From: Alphaproteobacteria bacterium
GTDB taxonomy: Bacteria; Pseudomonadota; Alphaproteobacteria; Sphingomonadales; Sphingomonadaceae
Reading direction: 5' to 3'
Assembly (NCBI GenBank): GCA_030430365.1
Contig: JAUIFP010000010.1
Span: 1-53,093, forward strand
Length of the DNA stretch: 53,093 bases
Under the pieces are notes generated by a model. The model saw nothing but the letters and a program-made list of their open reading frames with translations. It made no database searches and was not told the origin of the DNA. Below, in pieces: positions 8,578 through 17,312 of this stretch. The first letter of the stretch is position 1. Every line of letters begins with the position of its first letter. Both the position numbers and the translations under genes were made by a program.

Positions 8578-9867
8578 TTAATAAGGCGGCTCGTTTGGCG
8601 CCGAAAAGTCGTCTTCACCGATTTTCGGCATCGGCGCGATGATCCTGAGAACGAAGAGGGAGACGAGCAGCCAGGCCGCCGAAGTCCACAGCGAAACGCT
8701 CAGACCCTGATAGTCGGAAATCGTGCCCCAGATCCAGCTGCCCAGGGCGATTCCGCCGAAGACCAGGGCCTGGAAAATCGACAGGCCGCGGCCCAATATT
8801 TCATCGGGCAGACGCATCTGGATCGCCACGTTCAGGCTGGTCATGGTCGCAACCTGGCCTGCGCCGGCCAGCGCGGCGGTGAACAGAGCAATGCCCAGCG
8901 ATGGCGCGATCGAAAGGCCGATCACGGCCATGGCCGTGGCGATCATGCCCACGGTCACAATGGTTTCCGGGCCGAAGCGCAAGCGCACCTTGGAGATCCA
9001 CACGGCCGTAATGATAGAACCGATGCCGAATGCGCCCATCAGCAGGCCGAAACGCACTTCATTGCCGCGCAATTGTTCGCGGGCGACCACAGGGATCAGG
9101 GCCTGGAAGGCGCAGCTGCCCAGGCCGAAGGCAAAGCCGCGGGCCAGCACGCGGCGCAGCGCGCTATTCTGGACGCTGTATCGCAGCGCTTCGGTGATCG
9201 AGGGGATCAGCCGGCTGCGCTTGTCCCTGCGCGGAACCTTGGGCCGCCAGCGCAGCAGCGCCACGACCATGATCGAATAGCACAGAGCGTTGATCGTGAA
9301 GACGAAGGCGGGCCCCTGGATGGACAGCAGGATGCCGCCGAGTGCGGGGCCCATGGTCCGCGCCAGGTTGAAGGATATGGCGTTGAGCGAGATGGCTTGC
9401 GGCACATCGCCGCGCGGAACCATCATGCGGACGGAAGCCTGCCACGCCGGGGCATTGAGCGCGAAACCGGTGCCGAGCATCGCGGTGATCAGCAGCAGCG
9501 TCCACGGCCGGACCAGATCGAGCCAGGCAAGCGTGGCCAGAAGCACGGCCATGGCAACCATCAGAAGATGGGCAGACAGCATCACTTTGCGCCGGTCGTG
9601 ATTGTCCGCGATGACGCCGAAGCCGATCCCGAAGATCAGCATGGGCATGGTCACTGCCGCCTGCACCAGGGCGACCAGCTTGTGCGAATCCGTCAGCTCC
9701 GTCATCAGCCAGGCCGATGCGATCATCTGAATCAGCGCGCCGAAGGAAGATCCGACGCTGGCCAGCCAGATCCAGCGGAATGCGCGCCAGCGGAACGGCG
9801 CGAGAGCCGAATCCGGGGATATGGCCGCCAATGGGCGCCCGAAATTTTCGGCTTGCTGATTACTCAC
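8578..9867 (-). CDS. MFS transporter (EntS/MFS_3-like)
   Basis: Inner-membrane major facilitator of 429 aa with about 12 hydrophobic segments spread over the protein and the motif-A loop between TM2 and TM3 (GVIADNHDRRKVML). The sequence around ARTMGPALGGIL and the general layout resemble the MFS_3/EntS group of exporters. Substrate is unknown; exporters of siderophores, drugs or small metabolites share this form. It is alone on its strand, 77 nt from the PAS-like gene and 48 nt from the DUF2141 gene. Confidence 0.85.
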   Translation of the reverse strand: MSNQQAENFGRPLAAISPDSALAPFRWRAFRWIWLASVGSSFGALIQMIASAWLMTELTDSHKLVALVQAAVTMPMLIFGIGFGVIADNHDRRKVMLSAHLLMVAMAVLLATLAWLDLVRPWTLLLITAMLGTGFALNAPAWQASVRMMVPRGDVPQAISLNAISFNLARTMGPALGGILLSIQGPAFVFTINALCYSIMVVALLRWRPKVPRRDKRSRLIPSITEALRYSVQNSALRRVLARGFAFGLGSCAFQALIPVVAREQLRGNEVRFGLLMGAFGIGSIITAVWISKVRLRFGPETIVTVGMIATAMAVIGLSIAPSLGIALFTAALAGAGQVATMTSLNVAIQMRLPDEILGRGLSIFQALVFGGIALGSWIWGTISDYQGLSVSLWTSAAWLLVSLFVLRIIAPMPKIGEDDFSAPNEPPY

Positions 9868-9915
9868 TTTGTTCGATTAACTCGGTAAATAATTCGGCGC
9901 CAGCGGAATTGGCGC

Positions 9916-10512
9916 CTAGAACATGTAACGCATACGGATCGTCTGCCGGACCGGCTCGTTGCCCACATCGAAAGCGGCGGATTTGAAGCTTGGCGGACCC
10001 ATGACGACTTTCGCATCGCGCGAGAAGCCATAGCCTTCCTTGGGCATCACCAGCAATTTGCGGTCCATCCGGTCATTTTCGTTCTCGTCATGGATCAGTG
10101 AAATGGCGTACCGCCCAGGTGCGACATTCTTGAAGGTGAAGGTCACGCTGGGGCCGGCCTTCGCCGCCACCCGGTAAGTGTGGCCTTCATCGGTGCATTC
10201 CGGAAACTTCTTCGCGTTATCCGTCAGGCAAGCACGAACGACGCCGTTATTGTTCCTCAGATCGGTAACCGTGGCTGAAACGACCGTTGTCGCGGGCTTG
10301 GCAGCGTCCATGCGCTCGGCACTCGGAGCGGGCATTGCCAGAGGCGCAGGCCCGGCCATTTTGGCGGGGGCATCCACCGCCGCTTCAGTCGCAGCCAGCG
10401 GTGCGGGCTGGCCGGCGCCCAGGCCCAGCAGAGCCAGGCTCAGGGCTGCGAGAGGCCTCGATCCGTGCCGCACAGATGGTCCCAGAAGCGGAAATAGAGG
10501 CCGTAATTGCAT
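9916..10512 (-). CDS. DUF2141 domain-containing secreted protein
   Basis: About 198 aa from the ATG at 10512. The N-terminus (residues 10-38) is hydrophobic and probably a signal peptide, followed by a Pro/Ala-rich linker and a C-terminal DUF2141 domain (about 85-198) with the typical GRYAISLIHDENENDRMDR and GYGFSRDAK motifs. DUF2141 proteins are exported and of unknown function, often beside carotenoid or sterol-modifying genes. The start lies 73 nt inside the end of the upstream desaturase-like gene, implying translational coupling; longer in-frame starts upstream would overlap it further and lack a good SD. Confidence 0.75.
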   Translation of the reverse strand: MQLRPLFPLLGPSVRHGSRPLAALSLALLGLGAGQPAPLAATEAAVDAPAKMAGPAPLAMPAPSAERMDAAKPATTVVSATVTDLRNNNGVVRACLTDNAKKFPECTDEGHTYRVAAKAGPSVTFTFKNVAPGRYAISLIHDENENDRMDRKLLVMPKEGYGFSRDAKVVMGPPSFKSAAFDVGNEPVRQTIRMRYMF

Positions 10513-11159
10513 TGATATTGCTCGTGATGGCGTTGGTGGTGGCTGGCCGTGATCAGCCACTGTCCCAACCAGGAATGCGTAATGGCGCGGGGGAACATTT
10601 CCCACCCCATGTGATTGGTAACGCCCATCAATGTCATGATTGCTAAGACCAGCGCCAGCATGGCGACATGGATGGGTATCAGGAAGACCAGCGCGGGAAT
10701 CACGACTGCACCGGTCACCGCCTCGATCGGGTGGAAGCTCATCGCCGCCCAGGCGGTAGGCGGGCGGCTGGCATGATGCACGGCATGGGCAACGCGGAAC
10801 GGGCCGGGCCGATGCATCCAGCGATGCGTCCAGTAAAACCAGCTGTCATGGGCGAAGAGATAAAGGAACAGCGATAGCGGCAGATACCACAGGGGATAGT
10901 CGCTCCAGCCGTTGTAGATCAGGGTCCAGCCATGCTGCTGCCAGCCCCATGCAACGATGCCTGCCGGTATGCCGTAAATCGCCGCAGACGCCAGCGACCA
11001 GCCGATTTCGCGGCGGATCTGCGGCCCCAGCCTGTCATACTGGCCGGGGCGAATCCTGGCCGTCGCCAGTGCGAAGGCGCCGCTGCTGGCAAGGTAACGC
11101 AGCGCGACGATCACAGTCATGGCGATCGCGGAGATTGCGATGGCAGCGGTGCTGTTCAT
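10440..11159 (-). CDS. sterol desaturase / fatty acid hydroxylase family protein
   Basis: Membrane di-iron oxygenase of 239 aa. Several hydrophobic segments carry the three histidine clusters expected for the family: HRWMHRPG, HAVHHASRPP and ASHHQRHHEQ, plus FHPIEA and NHMGWE. Such enzymes hydroxylate or desaturate carotenoids, sterols or hopanoids at the inner membrane. The gene overlaps the DUF2141 gene downstream by 73 nt and so forms a two-gene operon with it. Substrate cannot be read from the sequence. Confidence 0.85.
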   Translation of the reverse strand: MNSTAAIAISAIAMTVIVALRYLASSGAFALATARIRPGQYDRLGPQIRREIGWSLASAAIYGIPAGIVAWGWQQHGWTLIYNGWSDYPLWYLPLSLFLYLFAHDSWFYWTHRWMHRPGPFRVAHAVHHASRPPTAWAAMSFHPIEAVTGAVVIPALVFLIPIHVAMLALVLAIMTLMGVTNHMGWEMFPRAITHSWLGQWLITASHHQRHHEQYQCNYGLYFRFWDHLCGTDRGLSQP

Positions 11160-11222
11160 TGATCGACTCTAGCCCAGGGCAGGGCCGTTGGGAATGGCGC
11201 GCCATCTGCAGGCAGCGCCCGC

Positions 11223-11738
11223 CTATCGGGCACCCCATGCGCTGCAATGCGGGTCTTGCGCAACCAGCTGCCGGCGCAGCGCGGTGCGCGCCAGCCGTTC
11301 CACTTCGACCTTGCGGCGGGCCGCGGCCAGCGGGCTGAGCGGGGCGGGCCGCAGAATTTCCGCATCATAGCCGTCAGCCACGATGATTCCGCAGCGCTCG
11401 GGCAGAAAATCCGCCGTCTCCAGGCAGGCGCGGTCCAGTTCCGGGGGAAGCCCCCAGAAGAAACGGTCGCAAAATTCCAGATAATCGGTCCATTTGGAAT
11501 CGCCGAGCAGGTCCGCGCGGCTGACCTTGATCTCGACGATGACGATCTGTCCCTTCGGATCGATCCCCATCAGGTCCGTACGCCTGCCGTTGCGCAGGGG
11601 CATTTCGCTGAGACACCAGATGTCGTTGCGGGCGAACAGACGCGAAATTCCGCGCCCTACCGCCTGGGCCTGCCGTTCATTGGGATCGTCCGCCTCCGGA
11701 GTGGCCGCTCCGGCCAGCGCTGCTTGAGAATCGCCCAT
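11223..11738 (-). CDS. mmcB: MmcB family DNA repair protein
   Basis: 171-aa protein with a nuclease-like fold. The core ISRLFARNDIWCLSEMPLRNGRRTDLMGID, then IVIVEIKVSRADLLGDSKWTDYLEFCDRFFW, carries the D...E-x-K pattern of the PD-(D/E)XK superfamily (D in RTDLMG, EIK). This layout is that of the alphaproteobacterial MmcB family, linked to DNA-damage response. It is monocistronic on the minus strand, 64 nt from the desaturase-like gene. Confidence 0.8.
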   Translation of the reverse strand: MGDSQAALAGAATPEADDPNERQAQAVGRGISRLFARNDIWCLSEMPLRNGRRTDLMGIDPKGQIVIVEIKVSRADLLGDSKWTDYLEFCDRFFWGLPPELDRACLETADFLPERCGIIVADGYDAEILRPAPLSPLAAARRKVEVERLARTALRRQLVAQDPHCSAWGAR

Positions 11739-11783
11739 GCCCCTGCTTGGAACAGAGCAAGAACTTAGTCAATGCGCTTGCGG

Positions 11784-12584
11784 CTATTCGCCGGCTTCGT
11801 CCTCGAAGGGGCCGAATGGATCGTCGCCATCCAGCCCAAGATCCATCGTGGCGCGTCCTTGCGCATCGGAAGCATCGCGGTTGTTCTCCTGGCAGACATA
11901 TTCGCGCATCTCCCAATCGTGCTTGCGGTCGAATGGCTGGCGGACCACGAAGGGCTCGGCCAGCACCTGCGGATCGGTGATAGTCATCTCCACGACAATC
12001 CGGTCCGGATTTTCCAGGAATATCCGTTCGCGGATTGTCATTTGGTCGGAGTGGTCGACACCGTCGGCGATCTTCGTCAACGGGCTGAATCCGATCGTAT
12101 CGACGATCAGCGTGTCGTCTTCCCAATGGCCGACGGAATGGCCGTTGAAATACGGATCCGGATCCTCCGGCAGCGGGCGGCCATCGGTGTAGATGCGTCT
12201 GACCTGGCTGTAGGTTTCGGTGATGATCGTGACGCGCCCGGGCGAATAGAGAAACTCGATCGGATAGGGGACCATCATGATCCTCGGCATGCCGGAGGGC
12301 AGGCAATTGGCATCGTCCAGCTGCTGGTTCAGCCCTTCCTCCTTGGCGGCGTGATAGGCATCGTAACTTGCCTGCGCCTCGGGCAGCAAAGTGGGTTTGG
12401 GCGGTCCGCCCGGGCCAAATGTAACCGACCAATCAGGCGCCCAGACACCGCTCCAGTCGGGCAGCGTTGCCAGCTCCGCATAACTCTCGGCAGGGGCCGT
12501 TTGCGTCTCTTCGCTGGCAGCCGGCACCGTACAAAGCAGCGCCAGCACCGCGGCAGCGGCCAGGCGGGGGGTTGGCCTTTTCAT
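11784..12584 (-). CDS. secreted hypothetical protein (266 aa)
   Basis: I chose the ATG at 12584 because GGGAGAGAG lies just upstream; a longer frame reaches 12752 but runs over the promoter of the divergent gene. The N-terminus MKRPTPRLAAAAVLALLCTVPAAS is a signal peptide. The mature part has no catalytic motif I can name; motifs include PDWSGVWAPD near the start, YPIEFLYSPGRVTIITE and VGHWEDDTLIVDT, a layout common in uncharacterised sphingomonad proteins found near degradation genes. It is divergent from the DUF6152 gene. Confidence 0.65.
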   Translation of the reverse strand: MKRPTPRLAAAAVLALLCTVPAASEETQTAPAESYAELATLPDWSGVWAPDWSVTFGPGGPPKPTLLPEAQASYDAYHAAKEEGLNQQLDDANCLPSGMPRIMMVPYPIEFLYSPGRVTIITETYSQVRRIYTDGRPLPEDPDPYFNGHSVGHWEDDTLIVDTIGFSPLTKIADGVDHSDQMTIRERIFLENPDRIVVEMTITDPQVLAEPFVVRQPFDRKHDWEMREYVCQENNRDASDAQGRATMDLGLDGDDPFGPFEDEAGE

Positions 12585-12738
12585 CGATCTCTCTCCCGTT
12601 TCGTTGCCGTCCGGCGTTCGGCGCCGCCTTTTGCGGAGCCAAGCAGCGGCCTGGTTGGGCATGTTCTGCTTGAAAGTTAATGCAATTAGCAATCTATTTG
12701 TTAGATTGGCCGCGATAAGTGATTTTTGGGAGATTTGG

Positions 12739-13143
12739 ATGTTCGGACCCATTCAGCGCCGGGCGATCATCGCCGGTTCTGCGATTTGCGCTGCGGCCGC
12801 GCTCAGCCTGGCCGCGCCGCTGGCCGCGCATCATTCCACGGCATTGTTCAAATGGGGTGAGGCCCAGCCGCTCAAGGGCGCGACGGTCACGAAATGGGTT
12901 TGGACCAACCCGCACACATTCCTTTATGTCGAGGCAAGCGGGAAGACCTGGGCGTTCGAAGGGATGAGCCCCAATCATCTGGCGCGTCATGGCTGGAGCA
13001 AGCGTTCGCTGGCGCCGGGGGACAAGATCGACCTGACCTATTACCCGCTTCGGGACGGGCGCCGGGGCGGGTTCAACGTCACTGTGACCAAGGCCGACGG
13101 CAGCAAGCTGCAGCAATTGCCTACGCGCGACGGCAGCAACTGA
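12739..13143 (+). CDS. DUF6152 family secreted protein
   Basis: 134 aa. The ATG at 12739 follows GGGAGA; the N-terminus (about residues 8-30) is a signal peptide ending ...LAAHHS. The mature domain has AHHSTALFKWGEAQPLKG, TKWVWTNPHTFLYVE and WSKRSLAPGDKIDLTYYPL, the conserved pattern of DUF6152. Function is unknown; the early His-His after the signal peptide suggests metal or haem binding (inference). It lies beside two DUF6644 genes, a grouping I know from other sphingomonads. Confidence 0.75.
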   Translation: MFGPIQRRAIIAGSAICAAAALSLAAPLAAHHSTALFKWGEAQPLKGATVTKWVWTNPHTFLYVEASGKTWAFEGMSPNHLARHGWSKRSLAPGDKIDLTYYPLRDGRRGGFNVTVTKADGSKLQQLPTRDGSN

Positions 13144-13174
13144 CGGGGGAAGCAAGGCTCTTCCGGATGTGCGC

Positions 13175-13672
13175 CTAAAACGGCGTCATCGTGAAGCCGA
13201 TCCAGCGCCCCGCTGCCACCACCAGGATCCATATCGCCAGGGATGCCAGCCCTGCCGCGCGTGCGGCAGAAGGAATGGTTCCATGCATATCCCAGCCCGC
13301 CATGCTGCGGGCCGTCAACAGGTGGAACACTGCCATGTTGATCCCGGCGAGCAGCAACAGCACCATCTTTGCCCGGAAGTACCAGTTGCCCCAATACATC
13401 TCCGGCTGCGAACTGAACATCAGCACGCCACTGGCGAGCGCGATCAGAAAGCCGGCCCAGGTGAAGGGCAGCAATGTGCGGGAAAGGCGGCTGACGGCAT
13501 AATCCCGCCCGGCCAGGCCCACCAGGCGCAGGTCGACGATCATGATCGTTCCCACCATTGCGCCGATGCCTATGACATGGATTACCTCCAGCCAGGGAAA
13601 GATCGTGGGGCTCTCCGCGATCACGGCGCTCAGGCGCGTCTGCCCCAGCCAGCCTAGAAGGTCTGTTGTCAT
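13175..13672 (-). CDS. DUF6644 family membrane protein (copy 1)
   Basis: 165-aa integral membrane protein with about four transmembrane helices. Features are EVIHVIGIGAMVGTIMIVDLRL, GFLIALASGVLMF, YFRAKMVLLLLAGINMAVFHLL and the C-terminal ASLAIWILVVAAGRWIGF. The helices carry a few buried histidines (HVIG, FHLL), as in membrane haem proteins, but no function is established. It ends 31 nt from the DUF6152 gene (convergent) and is 13 nt downstream of its paralogue. Confidence 0.75.
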   Translation of the reverse strand: MTTDLLGWLGQTRLSAVIAESPTIFPWLEVIHVIGIGAMVGTIMIVDLRLVGLAGRDYAVSRLSRTLLPFTWAGFLIALASGVLMFSSQPEMYWGNWYFRAKMVLLLLAGINMAVFHLLTARSMAGWDMHGTIPSAARAAGLASLAIWILVVAAGRWIGFTMTPF

Positions 13673-13685
13673 TGCGCCCGCCCGC

Positions 13686-14195
13686 TCAGGTATAGCCGAT
13701 CCAGCGCCCGGCCGCGATGATCGCCAGCCACAGCGCGAAGAGGAGGATCGCCAGCGCCCGGTCAGTCGTGAGCGGAGGCTTGCGCTCCAGGCTGGCCATG
13801 CGCCTGGCCAGTACCCAGCTGAGCACGGCGGCCAGCAGCACGAGCGCCATCTTCGTCTGAAATGTCGTGTTGAGCAGGGCCCGCTCCGGCTCGGTCACGA
13901 TCAGGATCAATCCCGAAAGCAGCAGGATGGCCAATGCTCCTGTCAGCCAGGGCGAAAGCCTGCGGCTCCAGCGCGCCGGCGTCCAATCCGTTCCGGCGGC
14001 GCCCGCAAGGCGCAGTGCAATCACCAGGCTGGAGCCGACCACGACAGTAATGGCCAGGATGTGCAGTGTCTGGATGAGGGGGACGAGCCAGGCCGACTGG
14101 TTCAGTGCCGCCTCGTTCAACGCCGTGCTGCCCAGCCATTCGCTCAGCCGCTCCACACCCAATTCTCCCGCCGGAGCGACATGTCGTACCGCCAC
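13686..14195 (-). CDS. DUF6644 family membrane protein (copy 2)
   Basis: 169-aa paralogue of the neighbouring gene, with the same helix plan and end: LIQTLHILAITVVVGSSLVIALRL, GALAILLLSGLILIV, FQTKMALVLLAAVLSWVLA and LAIIAAGRWIGYT. A shorter start at the GTG near 14159, which has GGGAGA 7 nt upstream, would align better with copy 1. Two tandem copies suggest a heterodimeric membrane protein. It is the last chromosomal gene before the tRNA-Arg attachment region. Confidence 0.75.
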   Translation of the reverse strand: MAVRHVAPAGELGVERLSEWLGSTALNEAALNQSAWLVPLIQTLHILAITVVVGSSLVIALRLAGAAGTDWTPARWSRRLSPWLTGALAILLLSGLILIVTEPERALLNTTFQTKMALVLLAAVLSWVLARRMASLERKPPLTTDRALAILLFALWLAIIAAGRWIGYT

Positions 14196-14319
14196 TCTCC
14201 AGAGGTGAGGTTAGCGTGCTATCGAACCCACCGCAACATGCTGGCGCGGGCGAAGTTTGCCGGCATCTGCCGATTTGCCTTGGCGGCGAACGGCAAGGTT
14301 GCTACGCGGCGGCGCCGGA

Positions 14320-14361
<42 letters not shown>

Positions 14362-14529
14362 TTATGTCCGACGCGAGAGCAGCGATTTTATACCGGATTT
14401 GCGCGGGTTTAGGAAGGCTGAAGAAAGGACGGACGGAAAAACTCACCAAAATCTCACCGTGATCGGACAGCCGAATTTGATCATGGATTGACGTTTTTCG
14501 GCGCAAATCTTACGGCTTTTACGCCTTAC
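14362..14529. other. recombination scar between tRNA fragment and intact tRNA
   Basis: 168 nt with no credible gene, bounded by a broken and an intact copy of tRNA-Arg. It contains two CTCACC hexamers 10 nt apart (14442 and 14452); two more follow the intact tRNA (near 14677 and 14743). Short repeated hexamers near an att core are typical arm-binding sites of tyrosine recombinases. CCAAAATCTC occurs here (about 14445) and again at the 3' end of the intact tRNA (14604-14613). Confidence 0.5.
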
Positions 14530-14606
14530 GCACCCATAGCTCAGCTGGATAGAGCGCTGCCCTCCGAAGGCAGAGGCCAGAGGTTCGAATCCTCTTGGGT
14601 GCGCCA
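14530..14606 (+). tRNA. tRNA-Arg (anticodon CCG)
   Basis: 77 nt including an encoded CCA. The acceptor stem is GCACCCA/TGGGTGC, the D arm has AGCTCAGCTGGATAGAGC, the anticodon stem-loop is CTGCC-CTCCGAA-GGCAG with anticodon CCG (codon CGG), and the T arm contains GGTTCGAATCC. All stems pair. The gene is the likely integration target or edge of the ICE that follows. Confidence 0.95.
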
Positions 14607-15146
14607 AAATCTCCAATAAATTCAGTGGCATATGCACCTTGCAATCTTCTGTTTTGCAAGTTGGTCGTCACCGAAACTCACCAGCTTTGGTGTTTCCACC
14701 TGCATAAACCCCTAGATTTCCGCCAAAAACGATCCGTTCGTTTCTCACCACATCGAAATCAGTGTGAGGGGAAAGCCTTCCCCTGACCGGTAGCCCATAG
14801 GTCTCCCGCTACCCCTTCTGCGGGGACACCCCGCAACGCCCCGCTCGGCCCTCCGCGCCGATGGGTAAATCCGCATTCGCGGATTTGTGTCTTTCCGTAG
14901 TTGCGGAGATCGGGACAGGGCATTCGCCGTCCCAATCGCGCCTGTTTGTGACTCTCTCCGTCGATGGGGTGGGGCGACGCTTCCCTTTAGGCCCGCCGCG
15001 CCGGGCCGCAACGCGCGGCAAGCCGCGCTTACCTTCTCTGCGTTTCGGTCCTTACGGATGCGCCCCGGCTCTGCCGGTGGGCCTGCCGGTCGCTCCGTCG
15101 CCGCCCACCCCATTCCGGGGTGAGTGTGTGTTGAAGGAGAAGTGTG
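14607..15146 (+). promoter_or_regulatory. hairpin-rich leader upstream of parB
   Basis: 540 nt without a credible gene. From about 14760 the strand holds a series of perfect short hairpins: 14767-14784 (7-bp stem), 14819-14835 (7-bp stem, loop ACA), 14867-14886 (8-bp stem, loop ATTC) and 15013-15028 (7-bp stem, loop AA). They read toward the ParB gene, whose SD (AAGGAGA) lies at the end. This could be a structured 5' leader, a centromere-like site for the ParB-like protein, or both. Long spurious frames cross it on both strands. Confidence 0.45.
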
Positions 15147-17174
15147 ATGAACGCTGTTACCGAAACCACCGCCGCCGAGCCTGTATCGGGCGTCGAGATT
15201 CTCGTGCCGCTGAACAAGCTCAAGAAGTCCCCGCGCAATGCGCGCAAGGTGCCGCATGGGACAAGCGCCATTGAGGCGCTGGCCGCATCCATCGCGCATA
15301 AGGGGCTGATTCAGAACCTTGTCGTTGAAGCCGAGGTGAAGGACGACGGAACGCCGACCGGCTTCTATTTCGTCACCGCTGGCGAAGGCCGCAGGCAGGC
15401 GATGCTGCTGTGCGCCAAGCGGAGGAAGATGAAGAAGCCCGATCCGGTGCGCTGCTGGCTCGATACCGAGAACGATCCGTCCGAGATCAGTCTGGACGAG
15501 AATGTCACCCGCACCCCCATGCATCCCGCCGACCAGTTCGAGCGGTTCCGCGAGCTTTCCGAAACCAAGGGCTGGGGCGCGCAGGAAATCGGGGCGCGGT
15601 TCGGTGTGTCCGCCCATGTGGTGAAGCAGCGGCTTCGCATTGGTGCAGTGTCTCCCAAGCTGTTGCAGGTGTATCGTGAAGACGGGCTTACGCTGGACCA
15701 GTTGATGGCCTTTGCCATTACCGAGGATCATGACCGGCAGGAGCAGGTATTCGAGAGCCTGCATCACAATCGCGAGCCTTGGATCATCCGGCGCGACCTG
15801 ACAGCGAGCAATGTTCCGGGAACCGACCGGCGAGCGATCTTCGTGGGCGAGGCAGCCTATGAGGAAGCGGGCGGCGCGATCATCCGCGATCTGTTTGCCG
15901 ATGAAGGTGGCGGCTATTTCGAGGATGCGGGTTTGCTCGACATGCTGGCTATCGAGAAGCTGCGCGAAATTGCCGCCGACGTGCAGGCCGAAGGCTGGAA
16001 ATGGACTGAGGCGCATATCGACTATCCTCATGCCCACGGCATGCGGCGTTTCTATCCCGAACCCGTTGCCCTGTCCGATGAAGACGAGAAGCGGTTGGAA
16101 GCGGCATCGGTTGAATACGACCAGCTTGTCGAGGGTTACGATAGCTATGACGAAATGCCCGAGGACGTGGAGGCGAAGGCCGAGGCGCTGGACGCGGAGA
16201 TCGATGCGCTTTCCGACAAGCGTCATGCCTATAACGCCAATGTGATCGCGCATGGCGGCGTGTTCGTCGTGCTCAACCATGATGGCACGGTCAGGATCGA
16301 GCGCGGTTTCGTTCGTGCCGAGGATGAGGCGCTGTCCGATCCGCAGCCCGAGAGTGAAGCCATCGACCCGGAGGCGGTCGAGGATGAGCAGACCGAGGAC
16401 GGTGACGAGGAAGTGCAGGAAATCGAGGGTGAGGACGAGGAAGTCGGCAAGCCGATTTCCGATGCCTTGACCCGCGACCTCTCCGCGCACCGGACGCTTG
16501 CCCTTCGCGTGGCGCTTGGCGAGCGGCCCGACATGGCGCTGATCGCGCTCACCCACACGCTGACCTCGCAACTGTTCTACAGCTATGCCGAGGCCGGTTG
16601 CCTTGAGGTTCGTCCGACCGTGACGCAGCTGGGCAGTCATGCGGACGGGATCGAGGATACGCCGCTGGCGGCCAAGGCAAACGCGGCGCATGAGGCATGG
16701 GCCGAACGGATGCCGCGTGACGTGGCGGACCTGTGGGTTTTCATCGTCGCTCTCGACGACGAGGACCGGATTGCACTGCTGGCGCATTGTGTGTCCTGCA
16801 CCGTCAATGCGCTGCGTTTGCCATGGGACCGCAAGCCCCGCTCGCTGCAAACCGCGGACAGGCTGGCAAGCGCGCTGACGCTCGACATGGCGGAGGACTG
16901 GACGCCCACCGGGGACAGCTATCTTGGCCGTGTCACCAAGGCGCATATTGTCGAGGCGGTGACCGAAGGCGTGTCGGAGGATGCCGCGCGCCGGATCGCC
17001 GGCATGAAGAAGCAGGACATGGCGCAGGCTGCAGAGCAGCTTCTGGCCGGGACCGGATGGTTGCCTGCGATCCTGAGGACGCCGGAGGCGGAAGTTGAAC
17101 AGCCGTCCGACGCGGAGGCTTCCGATGCGCACGTCGAGGACAGCGAAGACTGCTACGCCGTTGCCGCCGAATAG
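15147..17174 (+). CDS. parB: ParB/RepB/Spo0J family partition-like protein (large)
   Basis: 675 aa, about twice the length of a chromosomal ParB. Residues about 12-110 form the ParB N-terminal (CTPase/nuclease-like) domain: ILVPLNKLKKSPRNARKV, ALAASIAHKGLIQNLVV and the GEGRRQAM box. An HTH follows (WGAQEIGARFGVSAHVVKQRLRI), then a long acidic, coiled C-terminal region. This long ParB form is the one seen in Tn4371-like ICEs and related plasmids, where it is thought to stabilise or regulate the element. The ATG at 15147 follows AAGGAGA; a GTG one codon earlier is an alternative. Two strong hairpins follow the stop. Confidence 0.88.
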   Translation: MNAVTETTAAEPVSGVEILVPLNKLKKSPRNARKVPHGTSAIEALAASIAHKGLIQNLVVEAEVKDDGTPTGFYFVTAGEGRRQAMLLCAKRRKMKKPDPVRCWLDTENDPSEISLDENVTRTPMHPADQFERFRELSETKGWGAQEIGARFGVSAHVVKQRLRIGAVSPKLLQVYREDGLTLDQLMAFAITEDHDRQEQVFESLHHNREPWIIRRDLTASNVPGTDRRAIFVGEAAYEEAGGAIIRDLFADEGGGYFEDAGLLDMLAIEKLREIAADVQAEGWKWTEAHIDYPHAHGMRRFYPEPVALSDEDEKRLEAASVEYDQLVEGYDSYDEMPEDVEAKAEALDAEIDALSDKRHAYNANVIAHGGVFVVLNHDGTVRIERGFVRAEDEALSDPQPESEAIDPEAVEDEQTEDGDEEVQEIEGEDEEVGKPISDALTRDLSAHRTLALRVALGERPDMALIALTHTLTSQLFYSYAEAGCLEVRPTVTQLGSHADGIEDTPLAAKANAAHEAWAERMPRDVADLWVFIVALDDEDRIALLAHCVSCTVNALRLPWDRKPRSLQTADRLASALTLDMAEDWTPTGDSYLGRVTKAHIVEAVTEGVSEDAARRIAGMKKQDMAQAAEQLLAGTGWLPAILRTPEAEVEQPSDAEASDAHVEDSEDCYAVAAE

Positions 17175-17181
17175 CGGCATG

Positions 17182-17209
17182 AGCCGGGGCCGCGCGAGCG
17201 GTCCCGGCT
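17182..17209 (+). terminator. hairpin terminator after parB
   Basis: 12-bp stem with one G-U pair (AGCCGGGGCCGC / GCGGTCCCGGCT) closed by a GCGA tetraloop, 8 nt after the parB stop, followed by a short T-rich stretch. It is the likely transcription end of parB. Confidence 0.75.
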
Positions 17210-17236
17210 TTCATTCGTCACCTGCTGAAAAAATGC

Positions 17237-17260
17237 GGCCGCGCCCGATGGGGCGCGGCC
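17237..17260. terminator. second G+C-rich hairpin after parB
   Basis: Perfect 10-bp stem (GGCCGCGCCC / GGGCGCGGCC, loop GATG) with an A-run before it and TCTTGTTAT after it, so it could terminate from either side. It separates parB from the converging metal-response operon. Confidence 0.6.
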
Positions 17261-17312
17261 GTCTTGTTATGCGTAGGATCGACGCGGCTAAGAATTGACC
17301 CGGTTTACCGGC

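Noticed and set aside
14443-14637. Reverse frame reading [24 protein letters not shown]
   Set aside because: This is the antisense of the tRNA-Arg gene, a well-known false protein.
14745-17180. 811-aa open frame antisense to parB
   Set aside because: It is the mirror of a strongly coding G+C-rich gene and has no SD or domain.
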